Below are positions 28,100 through 41,921 of a DNA stretch of 64,000 bases, piece after piece. The position numbers and the translations under genes were made by a program. The notes under the pieces are model-generated. The model saw only the letters and a list, made by a program, of their open reading frames with translations, did no database searches and was not told the origin of the DNA. Numbering within the stretch: position 1 is the first letter of the stretch; every line of letters starts with the position of its first letter. This DNA comes from Ophiura sarsii. Taxonomy: Eukaryota > Echinodermata > Ophiuroidea > Amphilepidida > Ophiuridae. The stretch lies in NCBI GenBank assembly GCA_035610835.1, contig CM069442.1:59561950-59625949 (forward strand). Direction: 5' to 3'.

Positions 28100-28265
28100 A
28101 GAAAATATTGTGAAATATTTTTATTTGTGGAACGTATAGTCCCGTATAAACGCTTGTTACTATAATGACTATGATTTTGTAAATCATGCCAATCGTGGCA
28201 ATATTTTGTGTATTTGGGCCGATGGCCTCATGATATGTACTTGGAAATAAAACTAAACTAAACTA
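28100..28265 (+). mobile_element. Non-LTR retrotransposon 3' end
   Basis: GGGCCGATGGCC (small hairpin) followed by TGTACTTGGAAATAAA and ACTAAACTAAACT has the form of a LINE 3' end with a short simple-repeat tail. No coding part remains. Confidence 0.5.
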
Positions 28266-28644
28266 CTCATGCGATCTTTAAGAATAACAAACAATCGCAT
28301 ATGCAGAAAATACCTATATCCCTGATGAAAATATATTTGGGTGTCATCACTCACTCCGAAAACCATTTTTTTTTGTCCGAACAGTAGCTACCCAAGTAAA
28401 AGAAATTCAACATTTCGGATTATGATCTGTGATCCTTTCTGCGCATGTCTGAAAACGGGGAAATTACGGAAATGAGCTATCTAATTAGCTCGTGTATTAG
28501 AGGCGCAATCACCACGCTTTGTCAGTTGAAGAGGGACGCGAGTGTAAAACTATTATTGAACTATCTAATCAGGCGATGTTCCGATATATTCTAAAACAAC
28601 CCCGGGACTGTCCAGCCCCGGGACTGTCCACCCAGGGACTGTTT

Positions 28645-28701
28645 CTAACCCTAACCCTAACCCTAACCCTAACCCTAACCCTAACCCTAACCCTAACCCT
28701 A
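28645..28701. repeat. Interstitial telomeric repeat (CCCTAA)n
   Basis: About nine and a half perfect CCCTAA units, the animal telomere repeat. It is preceded by two and a half copies of a 16-bp CCCCGGGACTGTCCA(G/C) unit (from 28600). CCACCCAGGG occurs on both sides of the tract. Confidence 0.97.
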
Positions 28702-28859
28702 GTCCACCCAGGGTTGGTCGACTTAGCTGAAGTGTTCCTATTTAAAATTATACCATATTTGCAATGATTGCATGTTGCTGAACTTGGCCACATGAATGAG
28801 AATGAGGCAAAGTCACAAATCAAATGTGCCAAAATTACATTAAGGTGCGATATTACATT

Positions 28860-31387
28860 TAGCTGCATTAGAAACCTAATAGCCACCAATAGCCTCAGCT
28901 ATTGCGGATACTAGCTAATGGTACTTGTAGCTGATATTGGATGATATTAGGTAATAAAGGGGGATATTAGATATTAGCTATAGGTAATAAGATATAAGCT
29001 ACTACAATTAACCCGTTAATGCCGTAGCTATTATCAGCTATAGCTAGCTAATATGGTATATTAGTATAGTACTCAAATACATCTAATATCAGCTATTATA
29101 TATTAGCTATAGCTATAAGATATTAGCTATTACAATGTGCTTATTGTATTAGCTAATATCAGCTACAAACCTACCTATAGCTGATACTAGCTATTACAAC
29201 ATTCTATTATCACAATCATATAAGCTATTGCCTTCTAATATAAGCTGATATCGGCTAACTAGAGCGCTAGCTAATATAAGCTACTACCCGCTAATGCGAT
29301 ATGATAGTTCGATTTCTTCTTTATTGTAAACATAGATATACCAGCTATTAGCTATTAGAACAATCTAATATACGCTATTGGAAGCTAATATAAGCTATTG
29401 GTAGCTAATATCAGCTATTGATAGCTAATATCGGGTTATGCGCTAATAGTTAGATTTTATTTTATTATAAACCTAGCTATAGCTCATATAAGCTATTACA
29501 ACAATCTATTATAAGCTACGGGTAGCTAATATAAGCTATTGGTAGCCAATATAAGCTATTGGTAGCCAATATAAGCTATCGATACCTAATATTGGCTAAT
29601 AGGATAATGGTACATAGATTCTTACTTTATTCTAAATCTAGCTATAGCTGATATTAGCTATTACAACCTTCTATTATAACAATCATATAAGCTATTGCTA
29701 TCTAATATAAGCTGATATCGGCTAACTAGAGCGCTAGCTAATATAAGCTACTACCCGCTAATGCGATATGAAAGTTCGATTTCTTCTTTATTGTAAACAT
29801 AGATATACCAGCTATTAGCTATTACAACAATCTAATATACGCTATTGGAAGCTAATATAAGCTATTGGTAGCTAATATCAGCTATTGATAGCTAATATCG
29901 GGTTATGCGCTAATAGTTAGATTTTTATTTTATTATAAACCTAGCTATAGCTGATATAAGCTATTACAACAATCTATTATAAGCTACGGGTAGCTAATAT
30001 AAGCTATTGGTAGCCAATATAAGCTATTGGTAGCCAATATAAGCTATCGATACCTAATATTGGCTAATAGGATAATGGTACATAGATTCTTACTTTATTC
30101 TAAATCTAGCTATAGCTGATATTAGCTATTACAACCTTCTATTATAACAATCATATAAGCTATTGCTATCTAATATAAGCTGATATCGGCTAACTAGAGC
30201 GCTAGCTAATATAAGCTACTACCCGCTAATGCGATATGAAAGTTCGATTTCTTCTTTATTGTAAACATAGATATACCAGCTATTAGCTATTACAACAATC
30301 AAATATACGCTATTGGAAGCTAATATAAGCTATTGGTAGCTAATATCAGCTATTGATAGCTAATATCGGGTTATGCGCTAATAGTTAGATTTTATTTTAT
30401 TATAAACCTAGCTATAGCTGATATAAGCTATTACAACAATCTATTATAAGCTACGGGTAGCTAATATAAGCTATTGGTAGCCAATATAAGCTATTGGTAG
30501 CCAATATAAGCTATCGATACCTAATATTGGCTAATAGGATAATGGTACATAGATTCTTACTTTATTCTAAATCTAGCTATAGCTGATATTAGCTATTACA
30601 ACCTTCTATTATAACAATCATATAAGCTATTGCTATCTAATATAAGCTGATATCGGCTAACTAGAGCGCTAGCTAATATAAGCTACTACCCGCTAATGCG
30701 ATATGATAGTTCGATTTCTTCTTTATTGTAAACATAGATATACCAGCTATTAGCTATTACAACAATCTAATATACGCTATTGGAAGCTAATATAAGCTAT
30801 TGGTAGCTAATATCAGCTATTGGTAGCTAATATCAGCTATTGATAGCTAATATCTGGTTATGCGCTAATAGTTAGATTTTTATTTTATTATAAACCTAGC
30901 TATAGCTGATATAAGCTATTACAACAATCTATTATAAGCTACGGGTAGCTAATACAAGCTATTGGTAGCCAATATAAGCTATATCGATACCTACTATTGG
31001 CTAATAGGATAATGGTACATAGATTCTTACTTTATTCTAAATCTAGCTATAGCTGATATTAGCTATTACAACCTTCTATTATAACAATCATATAAGCTAT
31101 TGCTATCTAACATAAGCTGATATCGGCTTAATAGAGCGCTAGCTAATATAGCTAATATTCGCTAATATGGTAGTTCGATTTCTTCTTTATTCTAGACATA
31201 GATATACCAGCTATTAGCTATTACAACAATCTAATAATACGCTATTGGTAGCTTATATAAGCTATTGGTAGCTAATGTCAGCTATTGATAGCTAATATCG
31301 GGTTTGCGCTAATGGTAGTTATATTTTTACTTTATTATAAACCTAGCTATAGCTGATATTAGCTATTACAACAATATATTATAAGAT
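28860..31387. repeat. Satellite A: 467-bp units of TAGCTAATA-rich DNA
   Basis: AGAGCGCTAG recurs at 29261, 29728, 30196, 30663 and (diverged) 31133, giving a 467-468-bp period for the first four and about 470 for the last. Units are almost identical except at the edges. Inside each, shorter words (AGCTAATATAAGCTATTGG) repeat. No coding capacity. Confidence 0.95.
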
Positions 31388-32045
31388 AAAACATTAACTT
31401 GATCGTTTCCCAAACACATCAAGGGTCGTTCTTAAAAAAACAATAACATGTAAAAATGTAAACACCTTTTAACGCTTTCCACGCGGCTATTATTTTTACC
31501 ATACACAAAAGAGATTTTTCAGAAACCTTTCATAATTTTCAAAGTCTATCTCAAAGATTACTGACCAAACACAAGGCATGTTTGTACTTATTTCAATGCA
31601 TTTCTCACGGTGATTCCAAATATGGTAATGAAATACAACAATTTTGACCTTTTTGAAACATTTTGTGAAATTTTGGAATGTCGTCTGCAGCTGCCTGTCG
31701 CGTGGAAAGTGTTAAGGTGGTTACATTTGATATAACTTTGGTGTAGGAAGCCAATGACGTTTAAACCGGTATTAAAAGCGTGTTAAGAGTTTAAACATCA
31801 CATTGTTGGTGTTTTTAACTTGGTGTTAGAAGCCATAGAAATTTAAACCCTTATTAAGCGTTAAAACATCAAATCGATCCCGGAACACACGATTGGTCGT
31901 TCTTTAAAACGTGTAGGTGTAGAAAGCCAATAAAAGTTAAAATTCTTAATATGCATGATAACACTTTCTACGCGGCCATAATTTACCATAATTATTATCG
32001 AACAACAGATTTTTCGGAAACCTTTCGTAACAGTTTTCAATGAGG
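31388..32045. repeat. Spacer between satellites with two related inverted-repeat elements
   Basis: One element at 31470-31715 has AACGCTTTCCACGCGG and CGCGTGGAAAGTGTT ends and matches the repeat beside LEFT exon 5. A second, truncated relative starts near 31965 (AACACTTTCTACGCGG) and breaks off where satellite B begins. A tandem pair of GTGTAGGAAGCCAAT / GGTGTTAGAAGCCAT words lies between. Confidence 0.65.
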
Positions 32046-35000
32046 AAAAAATATAAAATAAAGATAGCCCATTAGCAGATAGGTGTAGCTGATATAAGCT
32101 AAGGGGTTGTGATAGCTGATAGCCGCAATAGCTAAGTTTTTAATGAGGGAAAAATATATAATAAAGATAGGCCTAGCCCATTAGCAGATAGGGGTAGCTA
32201 ATATAGTGATAGCTGATAGCTCAATAGCTACGTTTTCGAGTGAAAAAAATATAAAATAAAGATATCCCATTAGCAGATAGGGGTAGCTAATATAAGCTAA
32301 CGGGTTGTGATAGCTGATAGCTCAATAGCTAAGTTTTCGAGGGAAAAAATAAAAAATAAAAATAGCCTATTAGCAGATAGGGGTAGCTAATATAAGCTAA
32401 CGGGTTGTGATAGCTGATAGCTCAATAGCTACGTTTTAGAGGGGAAAATATAAAATAAAGATAGCCCATTAGCAGATAGGGGTAGCTAATATAAGCTAAC
32501 GGGTTGTGATAGCTGATAGCTCAATCGCTAAGTTTTCGAGGGAAAAAAATATAAAATAAAGATAGCCCATTAGCAGATAGGGGTAGCTAATATAAGCTAA
32601 CGGGTTGTGATAGCCGATAGCTCAATAGCTACAGTTTTCGAGGGACAAAATATAAAATAAAGATAGCCCATTAGCAGATAGGGGTAGCTAATATAAGCTA
32701 ACGGGTTGTGATAGCTGATAGCTCAATAGCTACAGTTTTCCAGGGGAAAAAAATATAAAATCAAGATAGCCCATTAGCAGATAGGGGTAGCTAATATAAG
32801 CTAACGGGTTGTGATAGCTGATAGCTCAATAGCTACGTTTTCCAGGGGGAAAAATATAAAATAAAGATAGCCCATTAGCAGATAGGGGTAGCTAATATAA
32901 GCTAACGGGTTGTGATAGCTGATAGCTCAATAGCTACGTTTTCCAGGGGGAAAAATATAAAATCAAGATAGCCCATTAGCAGATAGGGGTAGCTAATATA
33001 AGCTTACGGGTTGTGATAGCTGATAGCTCAATAGCTACGTTTTACAGGGAAAAAATCAAATCAAATCAAGATAGCCCATTAGCAGATAGGGGTAGCTAAT
33101 ATAAGCTAACGCGTTGTGATAGCTGATAGCTCAATAGCTACGATTTCCAGGGGAAAAAAATAAATAAAATCAAGATAGCCCATTAGCAGATAGGGGTAGC
33201 TAATATAAGCTAACGCGTTGTGATAGCTGATAGCTCAATAGCTACGATTTCCAGGGGAAAAAAATATAAAATCAAGATAGCCCATTAGCAGATAGGGGTA
33301 GCTAATATAAGCTAACGGGTTGTGATAGCTGATAGCTCAATAGCTACGTTTTCCAGGGAAAAAATAAAATAAAATCAAGATAGCCCATTAGCAGATAGGG
33401 GTAGCTAATATAAGCTAACGCGTTGTGATAGCTGATAGCTCAATAGCTACGTTTTCCAGGGGGAAAAAAATATAAAATCAAGATAGCCCATTAGCAGAAA
33501 GGGGTAGCTAATATAAGCTAACGTGTTGTGATAGCTGATAGCTCAATAGCTACGATTTCCAGGGGGAAAAAAATATAAAATCAAGATAGCCCATTAGCAG
33601 ATAGGGGTAGCTAATATAAGCTAACGCGTTGTGATAGCTGATAGCTCAATAGCTACGATTTCCAGGGAGAAAAAAAATATAAAATCAAGATAATAGCCCA
33701 TTAGCAGATAGGGGTAGCTAATATAAGCTAACGGGTTGTGATAGCTGATAGCTCAATAGCTACGATTTCCAGGGAAAAAAATATAAAATCAAGATAGCCC
33801 ATTAGCAGATAGGGGTAGCTAATATAAGCTAACGGGTTGTGATAGCTGATAGCTCAATAGCTACGATTTCCAGGGGAAAAATATATAGAATCAAGATAGC
33901 CCATTAGCAGATAGGGGTAGCTAATATAAGCTAACGGGTTGTGATAGCTGATAGCTCAATAGCTACGTTTTCCAGGGTAAAAAAAATATAAAATCAAGAT
34001 AGCCCATTAGCAGATAGGGGTAGCTAATATAAGCTAACGCGTTGTGATAGCTGATAGCTCAATAGCTACGATTTCCAGGGAAAAAATATAAAATCAAGAT
34101 AGCCCATTAGCAGAGAGGGGTAGCTAATATAAGCTAACGGGTTATGATAGCTGATAGCTCAATAGCTACGATTTCCAGGGAAAAAATAAAATAAAATCAA
34201 GATAGCCCATTAGCAGATAGGGGTAGCTAATATAAGCTAACGCGTTGTGATAGCTGATAGCTCAATAGCTACGTTTTCCAGGGGGAAAAAATATAAAATA
34301 AAGATAGCCCATTAGCAGATAGGGGTAGCTAATATAAGCTAACGGGTTGTGATAGCTGATAGCTCAATAGCTACGTTTTCCAGGGGGAAAAATATAAAAT
34401 CAAGATAGCCCATTAGCAGATAGGGGTAGCTAATATAAGCTAACGGGTTGTGATAGCTGATAGCTCAATAGCTACGTTTTCCAGGGAAAAAATAAAATAA
34501 AATCAAGATAGCCCATTAGCAGATAGGGGTAGCTAATATAAGCTAACGCGTTGTGATAGCTGATAGCTCAATAGCTACGATTTCCAGGGGAAAAAAATAT
34601 AAAATCAAGATAGCCCATTAGCAGATAGGGGTAGCTAATATAAGCTAACGCGTTGTGATAGCTGATAGCTCAATAGCTACGATTTCCAGGGGAAAAAAAT
34701 ATAAAATCAAGATAGCCCATTAGCAGATAGGGGTAGCTAATATAAGCTAACGGGTGGTGATAGCTGATAGCTCAATAGCTACGTTTTCCAGGGAAAAAAT
34801 AAAATAAAATCAAGATAGCCCATTAGCAGATAGGGGTAGCTAATATAAGCTAACGCGTTGTGATAGCTGATAGCTCAATAGCTACGTTTTCCAGGGGAAA
34901 AAAATATAAAATCAAGATAGCCCATTAGCAGATAGGGGTAGCTAATATAAGCTAACGGGTTGTGATAGCTGATAGCTCAATATATAAAATCAAGATAGCC

Positions 35001-38000
35001 CATTAGCAGATAGGGGTAGCTAATATAAGCTAACGGGTTGTGATAGCTGATAGCTCAATAGCTACGTTTTCCAGGGAAAAAATAAAATAAAATCAAGATA
35101 GCCCATTAGCAGATAGGGGTAGCTAATATAAGCTAACGGGTTGTGATAGCTGATAGCTCAATAGCTACGTTTTCCAGGGAAAAAATAATATAAAATCAAG
35201 ATAGCCCATTAGCAGATAGGGGTAGCTAATATAAGCTAACGCGTTGTGATAGCTGATAGCTCAATAGCTACGTTTTCCAGGGGAAAAAAATATAAAATCA
35301 AGATAGCCCATTAGCAGATAGGGGTAGCTAATATAAGCTAACGGGTTGTGATAGCTGATAGCTCAATATATAAAATCAAGATAGCCCATTAGCAGATAGG
35401 GGTAGCTAATATAAGCTAACGGGTTGTGATAGCTGATAGCTCAATAGCTACGTTTTCCAGGGGGGGAAAATATAAAATAAAGATAGCCCATTAGCAGATA
35501 GGGGTAGCTAATATAAGCTAACGGGTTGTGATAGCTGATAGCTCAATAGCTACGTTTTCCAGGGGGAAAAAATATAAAATCAAGATAGCCCATTAGCAGA
35601 TAGGGGTAGCTAATATAAGCTAACGGGTTGTGATAGCTGATAGCTCAATAGCTACGTTTTCCAGGGAAAAAATCAAATCAAATCAAGATAGCCCATTAGC
35701 AGATAGGGGTAGCTAATATAAGCTAACGCGTTGTGATAGCTGATAGCTCAATAGCTACGATTTCCAGGGGGAAAAAAAATATAAAATCAAGATAGCTAAT
35801 ATAAGCTAACGCGTTGTGATAGCTGATAGCTCAATAGCTAAGATTTCCAGGGGAAAAAAATATAAAATCAAGATAGCCCATTAGCAGATAGGGGTAGCTA
35901 ATATAAGCTAACGGGTTGTGATAGCTGATAGCTCAATAGCTACGTTTTCCAGGGAAAAAATAAAATAAAATCAAGATAGCCCATTAGCAGATAGGGGTAG
36001 CTAATATAAGCTAACGCGTTGTGATAGCTGATAGCTCAATAGCTACATTTTCCAGGGGGAAAAAATATAAAATCAAGATAGCCCATTAGCAGAAAGGGGT
36101 AGCTAATATAAGCTAACGCGTTGTGATAGCTGATAGCTCAATAGCTACGATTTCCAGGGGGAAAAAATATAAAATCAAGATAGCCCATTAGCAGATAGGG
36201 GTAGCTAATATAAGCTAACGCGTTGTGATAGCTGATAGCTCAATAGCTACGATTTCCAGGGAAAAATATAAAATCAAGATAGCCCATTAGCAGAAAGGGG
36301 TAGCTAATATAAGCTAACGCGTTGTGATAGCTGATAGCTCAATAGCTACGATTTCCAGGGGGAAAAAATATAAAATCAAGATAGCCCATTAGCAGATAGG
36401 GGTAGCTAATATAAGCTAACGCGTTGTGATAGCTGATAGCTCAATAGCTACGATTTCCAGGGGAAAAAAATATAAAATCAAGATAATAGCCCATTAGCAG
36501 ATAGGGGTAGCTAATATAAGCTAACGGGTTGTGATAGCTGATAGCTCAATAGCTACGATTTCCAGGGGAAAAAATAAAATAAAATCAAGATAGCCCATTA
36601 GCAGATAGGGGTATCTAATATAAGCTAACGCGTTGTAATAGCTGATAGCTCAATAGCTACGTTTTCCAGGGGGAAAAAATATAAAATAAAGATAGCCCAT
36701 TAGCAGATAGGGGTAGCTAATATAAGCTAACGGGTTGTGATAGCTGATAGCTCAATAGCTACGTTTTCCAGGGAAAAAATAAAATAAAATCAAGATAGCC
36801 CATTAGCAGATAGGGGTAGCTAATATAAGCTAACGCGTTGTGATAGCTGATAGCTCAATAGCTACGTTTTCCAGGGGAAAAAAATATAAAATCAAGATAG
36901 CCCATTAGCAGATAGGGGTAGCTAATATAAGCTAACGGGTTGTGATAGCTGATAGCTCAATAGCTACAGTTTTCCAGGGGAAAAAAAATATAAAATCAAG
37001 ATAGCCCATTAGCAGATAGGGGTAGCTAATATAAGCTAACGGGTTGTGATAGCTGATAGCTCAATAGCTACGTTTTCCAGGGGGGAAAAATATAAAATAA
37101 AGATAGCCCATTAGCAGATAGGGGTAGCTAATATAAGCTAACGGGTTGTGATAGCTGATAGCTCAATAGCTACGTTTTCCAGGGGGAAAAAATATAAAAT
37201 CAAGATAGCCCATTAGCAGATAGGGGTAGCTAATATAAGCTAACGGGTTGTGATAGCTGATAGCTCAATAGCTACGTTTTCCAGGGAAAAAATAAAATAA
37301 AATCAAGATAGCCCATTAGCAGATAGGGGTAGCTAATATAAGCTAACGCGTTGTGATAGCTGATAGCTCAATAGCTACGATTTCCAGGGGGAAAAAAATA
37401 TAAAATCAAGATAGCCCATTAGCAGATAGGGGTAGCTAATATAAGCTAACGCGTTGTGATAGCTGATAGCTCAATAGCTACGATTTCCAGGGGAAACAAA
37501 TATAAAATCAAGATAGCCCATTAGCAGATAGGGGTAGCTAATATAAGCTAACGGGTTGTGATAGCTGATAGCTCAATAGCTACGTTTTCCAGGGAAAAAA
37601 TAAAATAAAATCAAGATAGCCCATTAGCAGATAGGGGTAGCTAATATAAGCTAACGCGTTGTGATAGCTGATAGCTCAATAGCTACGATTTCCAGGGGGA
37701 AAAAAATATAAAATCAAGATAGCCCATTAGCAGATAGGGGTAGCTAATATAAGCTAACGCGTTGTGATAGCTGATAGCTCAATAGCTACGATTTCCAGGG
37801 GAAAAAAATATAAAATCAAGATAGCCCATTAGCAGATAGGGGTAGCTAATATAAGCTAACGGGTTGTGATAGCTGATAGCTCAATAGCTACGTTTTCCAG
37901 GGAAAAAATAAAATAAAATCAATATAGCCCATTAGCAGATAGGGGTAGCTAATATAAGCTAACGCGTTGTGATAGCTGATAGCTCAATAGCTACGATTTC

Positions 38001-39909
38001 CAGGGGGAAAAAATATAAAATCAAGATAGCCCATTAGCAGATAGGGGTAGCTAATATAAGCTAACGCGTTGTGATAGCTGATAGCTCAATAGCTACGATT
38101 TCCAGGGGAAAAAAATATAAAATCAAGATAATAGCCCATTAGCAGATAGGGGTAGCTAATATAAGCTAACGGGTTGTGATAGCTGATAGCTCAATAGCTA
38201 CGATTTCCAGGGGAAAAAATAAAATAAAATCAAGATAGCCCATTAGCAGATAGGGGTATCTAATATAAGCTAACGCGTTGTAATAGCTGATAGCTCAATA
38301 GCTACGTTTTCCAGGGGGAAAAATATAAAATAAAGATAGCCCATTAGCAGATAGGGGTAGCTAATATAAGCTAACGGGTTGTGATAGCTGATAGCTCAAT
38401 AGCTACGTTTTCCAGGGAAAAAATAAAATAAAATCAAGATAGCCCATTAGCAGTTAGGGGTAGCTAATATAAGCTAACGCGTTGTGATAGCTGATAGCTC
38501 AATAGCTACGTTTTCCAGGGAAAAAAAATATAAAATCAAGATAGCCCATTAGCAGATAGGGGTAGCTAATATAAGCTAACGGGTTGTGATAGCTGATAGC
38601 TCAATAGCTACAGTTTTCCAGGGGAAAAAAAATATAAAATCAAGATAGCCCATTAGCAGATAGGGGTAGCTAATATAAGCTAACGGGTTGTGATAGCTGA
38701 TAGCTCAATAGCTACGTTTTCCAGGGGGGAAAAATATAAAATAAAGATAGCCCATTAGCAGATAGGGGTAGCTAATATAAGCTAACGGGTTGTGATAGCT
38801 GATAGCTCAATAGCTACGTTTTCCAGGGGGAAAAAATATAAAATCAAGATAGCCCATTAGCAGATAGGGGTAGCTAATATAAGCTAACGGGTTGTGATAG
38901 CTGATAGCTCAATAGCTACGTTTTCCAGGGAAAAAATAAAATAAAATCAAGATAGCCCATTAGCAGATAGGGGTAGCTAATATAAGCTAACGCGTTGTGA
39001 TAGCTGATAGCTCAATAGCTACGATTTCCAGGGGGAAAAAAATATAAAATCAAGATAGCCCATTAGCAGATAGGGGTAGCTAATATAAGCTAACGCGTTG
39101 TGATAGCTGATAGCTCAATAGCTACAGTTTTCCAGGGGAAACAAATATAAAATCAAGATAGCCCATTAGCAGATAGGGGTAGCTAATATAAGCTAACGGG
39201 TTGTGATAGCTGATAGCTCAATAGCTACGTTTTCCAGGGAAAAAATAAAATAAAATCAAGATAGCCCATTAGCAGATAGGGGTAGCTAATATAAGCTAAC
39301 GCGTTGTGATAGCTGATAGCTCAATAGCTACGATTTCCAGGGGGAAAAAAATATAAAATCAAGATAGCCCATTAGCAGATAGGGGTAGCTAATATAAGCT
39401 AACGCGTTGTGATAGCTGATAGCTCAATAGCTACGATTTCCAGGGGAAAAAAATATAAAATCAAGATAGCCCATTAGCAGATAGGGGTAGCTAATATAAG
39501 CTAACGGGTTGTGATAGCTGATAGCTCAATAGCTACGTTTTCCAGGGAAAAAATAAAATAAAATCAAGATAGCCCATTAGCAGATAGGGGTAGCTAATAT
39601 AAGCTAACGCGTTGTGATAGCTGATAGCTCAATAGCTACGTTTTCCAGGGGAAAAAAATATAAAATCAAGATAGCCCATTAGCAGATAGGGGTAGCTAAT
39701 ATAAGCTAACGGGTTGTGATAGCTGATAGCTCAATAGCTACGTTTTCCAGGAAAAAAATATAAAATCAAGATAGCCCATTAGCAGATAGGGGTAGCTAAT
39801 ATAGGCTAACGGGTTGTGATAGCTGATAGCTCAATAGCTACGTTTTCCAGGAAAAAAATATAAAATCAAGATAGCCCATTAGCAGATAGGGGTAGCTAAT
39901 ATAAGCTAA
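32046..39909. repeat. Satellite B: about 76 units of about 102 bp with higher-order structure
   Basis: The unit begins GATAGCCCATTAGCAGATAG, continues with GTAGCTAATATAAGCTAACG and GATAGCTGATAGCTCAATAG, and ends in a variable G-run, A-run and ATAAAATCAA. Unit variants (ACGGGTT or ACGCGTT; ACGTTTT or ACGATTT; ATATAAAATC or AAATAAAATAAAATC) recur in blocks. Rare marks such as GATAATAGCCC (36482, 38127) and GTATCTAATA (36611, 38256) repeat at exactly 1645 bp, showing a higher-order unit of 16 monomers. It carries no open frame. Confidence 0.97.
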
Positions 39910-40375
39910 ACATTACTTTTGTTAGGGGTACCCCTTTAGCTGATAGCGATAGCTAATATACGATCCCTATACATATACATGTATAATAGTAACACAAATC
40001 TCGTTACATTTAGCAAAAAAGGGCTACTGTTAGAATATATAATATACACATAAATAGCTCCTAATAGCCAAGGCCCTTAAAAAAAACTGTAATACCGCAC
40101 CTAACTCCAAAATTACCGTTATCTGTGCTAAACAGTCAATAGGTAATGATCAATAATCAAACCGGTCATGCTTGAGAACCATGAATGGTTTACACAAAGA
40201 TTTGCACCAGTGAGCACAACACGCACAAGTTAACATCTCGTAAAATAAAACCATTGTTTGGGTATTTGCAAGACTGGGTTCACAATGACTCCAGGTGGAA
40301 GGTCATGAAGGTAAGGTTTAGGCCTATAAATTGTATTTTTTTCTGAGACACGGTAAACGTTTTGCAGTAGTCAAT
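39910..40375. other. AT-rich flank of satellite B
   Basis: Contains a few diverged TAGCTAATA words next to the array, then unique-looking AT-rich DNA. No gene recognised. Confidence 0.5.
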
Positions 40376-40433
40376 ATGTCGCGTTTAACAGATTTGGAGA
40401 GAGCCCGTGCCATTGGTTCACACAGCCAGTATG
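40376..40433 (+). pseudogene. Possible start of a mariner-like transposase, cut by the sequence gap
   Basis: The frame MSRLTDLERARAIGSHSQY resembles the start of the first DNA-binding helix-turn-helix in Tc1/mariner-type transposases (LTDLERARAIG). Only 19 codons precede the run of N, and the frame after the gap is not recognisable, so this is tentative. Confidence 0.35.
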
Positions 40434-40533
40434 NNNNNNNNNNNNNNNNNNNNNNNNNNNNNNNNNNNNNNNNNNNNNNNNNNNNNNNNNNNNNNNNNNN
40501 NNNNNNNNNNNNNNNNNNNNNNNNNNNNNNNNN
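40434..40533. other. Assembly gap (100 N)
   Basis: Exactly one hundred undetermined bases, a conventional placeholder for a gap of unknown size. Frames drawn across it are not real. Confidence 1.
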
Positions 40534-40884
40534 TTTCAATGTTTCATTATTTAAGCTTAATTTATAGTATCTGAAGGCTTCCAACCCAGTTTTCAATGAC
40601 CATTTTAATTTTAGTTCAAAACCTGAAAATTTGCGCGCTCTGCGCGCATATTTTCTACAGGTTTTAACATTATAATGGCCCTCAAACCATACGATTTGGA
40701 TCAGGACTTGATATGTGTAACTATGCAATATCAAACCGTCAAAAACGTCATACTTGGACTATTTAAGTGTTAGAAATGCCAATTTTTGCGCGCTTCAAGA
40801 AAGCTTCAGGACAGTTTTCCATGACCATTAGTTCAAAACACTGAAAAATTTGCGCGCTCAGGCCGCATCGTGGGCGGTAACCAG

Positions 40885-40921
<37 letters not shown>

Positions 40922-41412
40922 ACTTGCCCCCCCCTCCCAGGATGAATCATGGAATATGATGGTACAAAGTAAACGCGCGCATGTCTTCATAAAATGCAAT
41001 ATTCTATGGTACTAGCTTGTTTAGAGCTGAAATGTAGCTCAATCGTACAAAAGGTCGGGCGTAAAGTCGAAAAATTTTCGCGCGCTACGTGCGCATTTAT
41101 TGACACTGGAATTGAAGCCCATTTTCAATTCACTGCCCCCCTTCTTGCCCCCCCCCCCCCCCCCCCCCCCAAATAAAAAAAAGTCTAGTTACGCCACTGG
41201 CGCGCAATATTTTCTGCAGCTTTGCGTGCTTTGTATTGGTTTCAACGTTTTAATAATTATTTAAGATAAACAAGATGGCTTGGAGGAAGTGTGTTTGCCC
41301 CTATCAAAACAGTCCTGGATACGCCCTTGACTCCCCCAGAACTATTCAATCAGCGCTGCGCGCTGCTTTATTTAACATTTAAATTATCATTATCAAATTT
41401 GTGTCCCCCCCC

Positions 41413-41464
<52 letters not shown>

Positions 41465-41599
41465 ATGTCTGAAAAACTGATTGACGGTTCTGACCCATAC
41501 AGTCCATACTAAAATATGCGTGTATGAATTCCGGCGAGCGAAGCGAGCCTAAATTTTTGTCGGCACAAATGGCTCTGTCGGCAATTGATGACCTTTACA

Positions 41600-41632
<33 letters not shown>

Positions 41633-41921
41633 AAAAGGGTCTGGGGACGCCCTTGCCTCCAGATTGTCTTACTTTGTTCTGATATTTCTAGGTTGAATCA
41701 TCTCGTAAATATTGTTGCCTAATTTAATCGATATTTTATTTCACGCCATTCGCTTAAATATGCCCGAATATGATTTAGTACCAGAGGAAGGGTTGGCTTC
41801 AATCATTGACACATTAACAAACGTCAATTGAATGGTATAACCAGCAAGTTCTGCGAAACTGTCTTAGAAACTATTCCCAAAATAACTTTGGTTTTTTCCC
41901 GCTCAAATCACACATAGGGTC
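40534..41921. repeat. Region of long G and C homopolymers and GCGCGC words
   Basis: G-run at about 40886-40919 and C-runs at about 41149-41170, 41407-41464 and 41600-41628, some over 50 bases, with TTTGCGCGCTC words repeated three times between 40630 and 40860. Proline-rich frames here are artefacts. The run lengths may be unreliable in the assembly. Confidence 0.7.

Noticed and set aside
28519..28889. Frames with TLTLTL or VRVRVR repeats
   Set aside because: They are translations of the CCCTAA telomeric tract.
32046..39909. CRISPR array as an explanation for the regular repeats
   Set aside because: Units are contiguous near-identical monomers with no unique spacers, in a clearly eukaryotic context; it is a satellite.
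40763..41512. Proline-rich plus- and minus-strand frames
   Set aside because: They arise from long C and G homopolymers whose lengths are unreliable.
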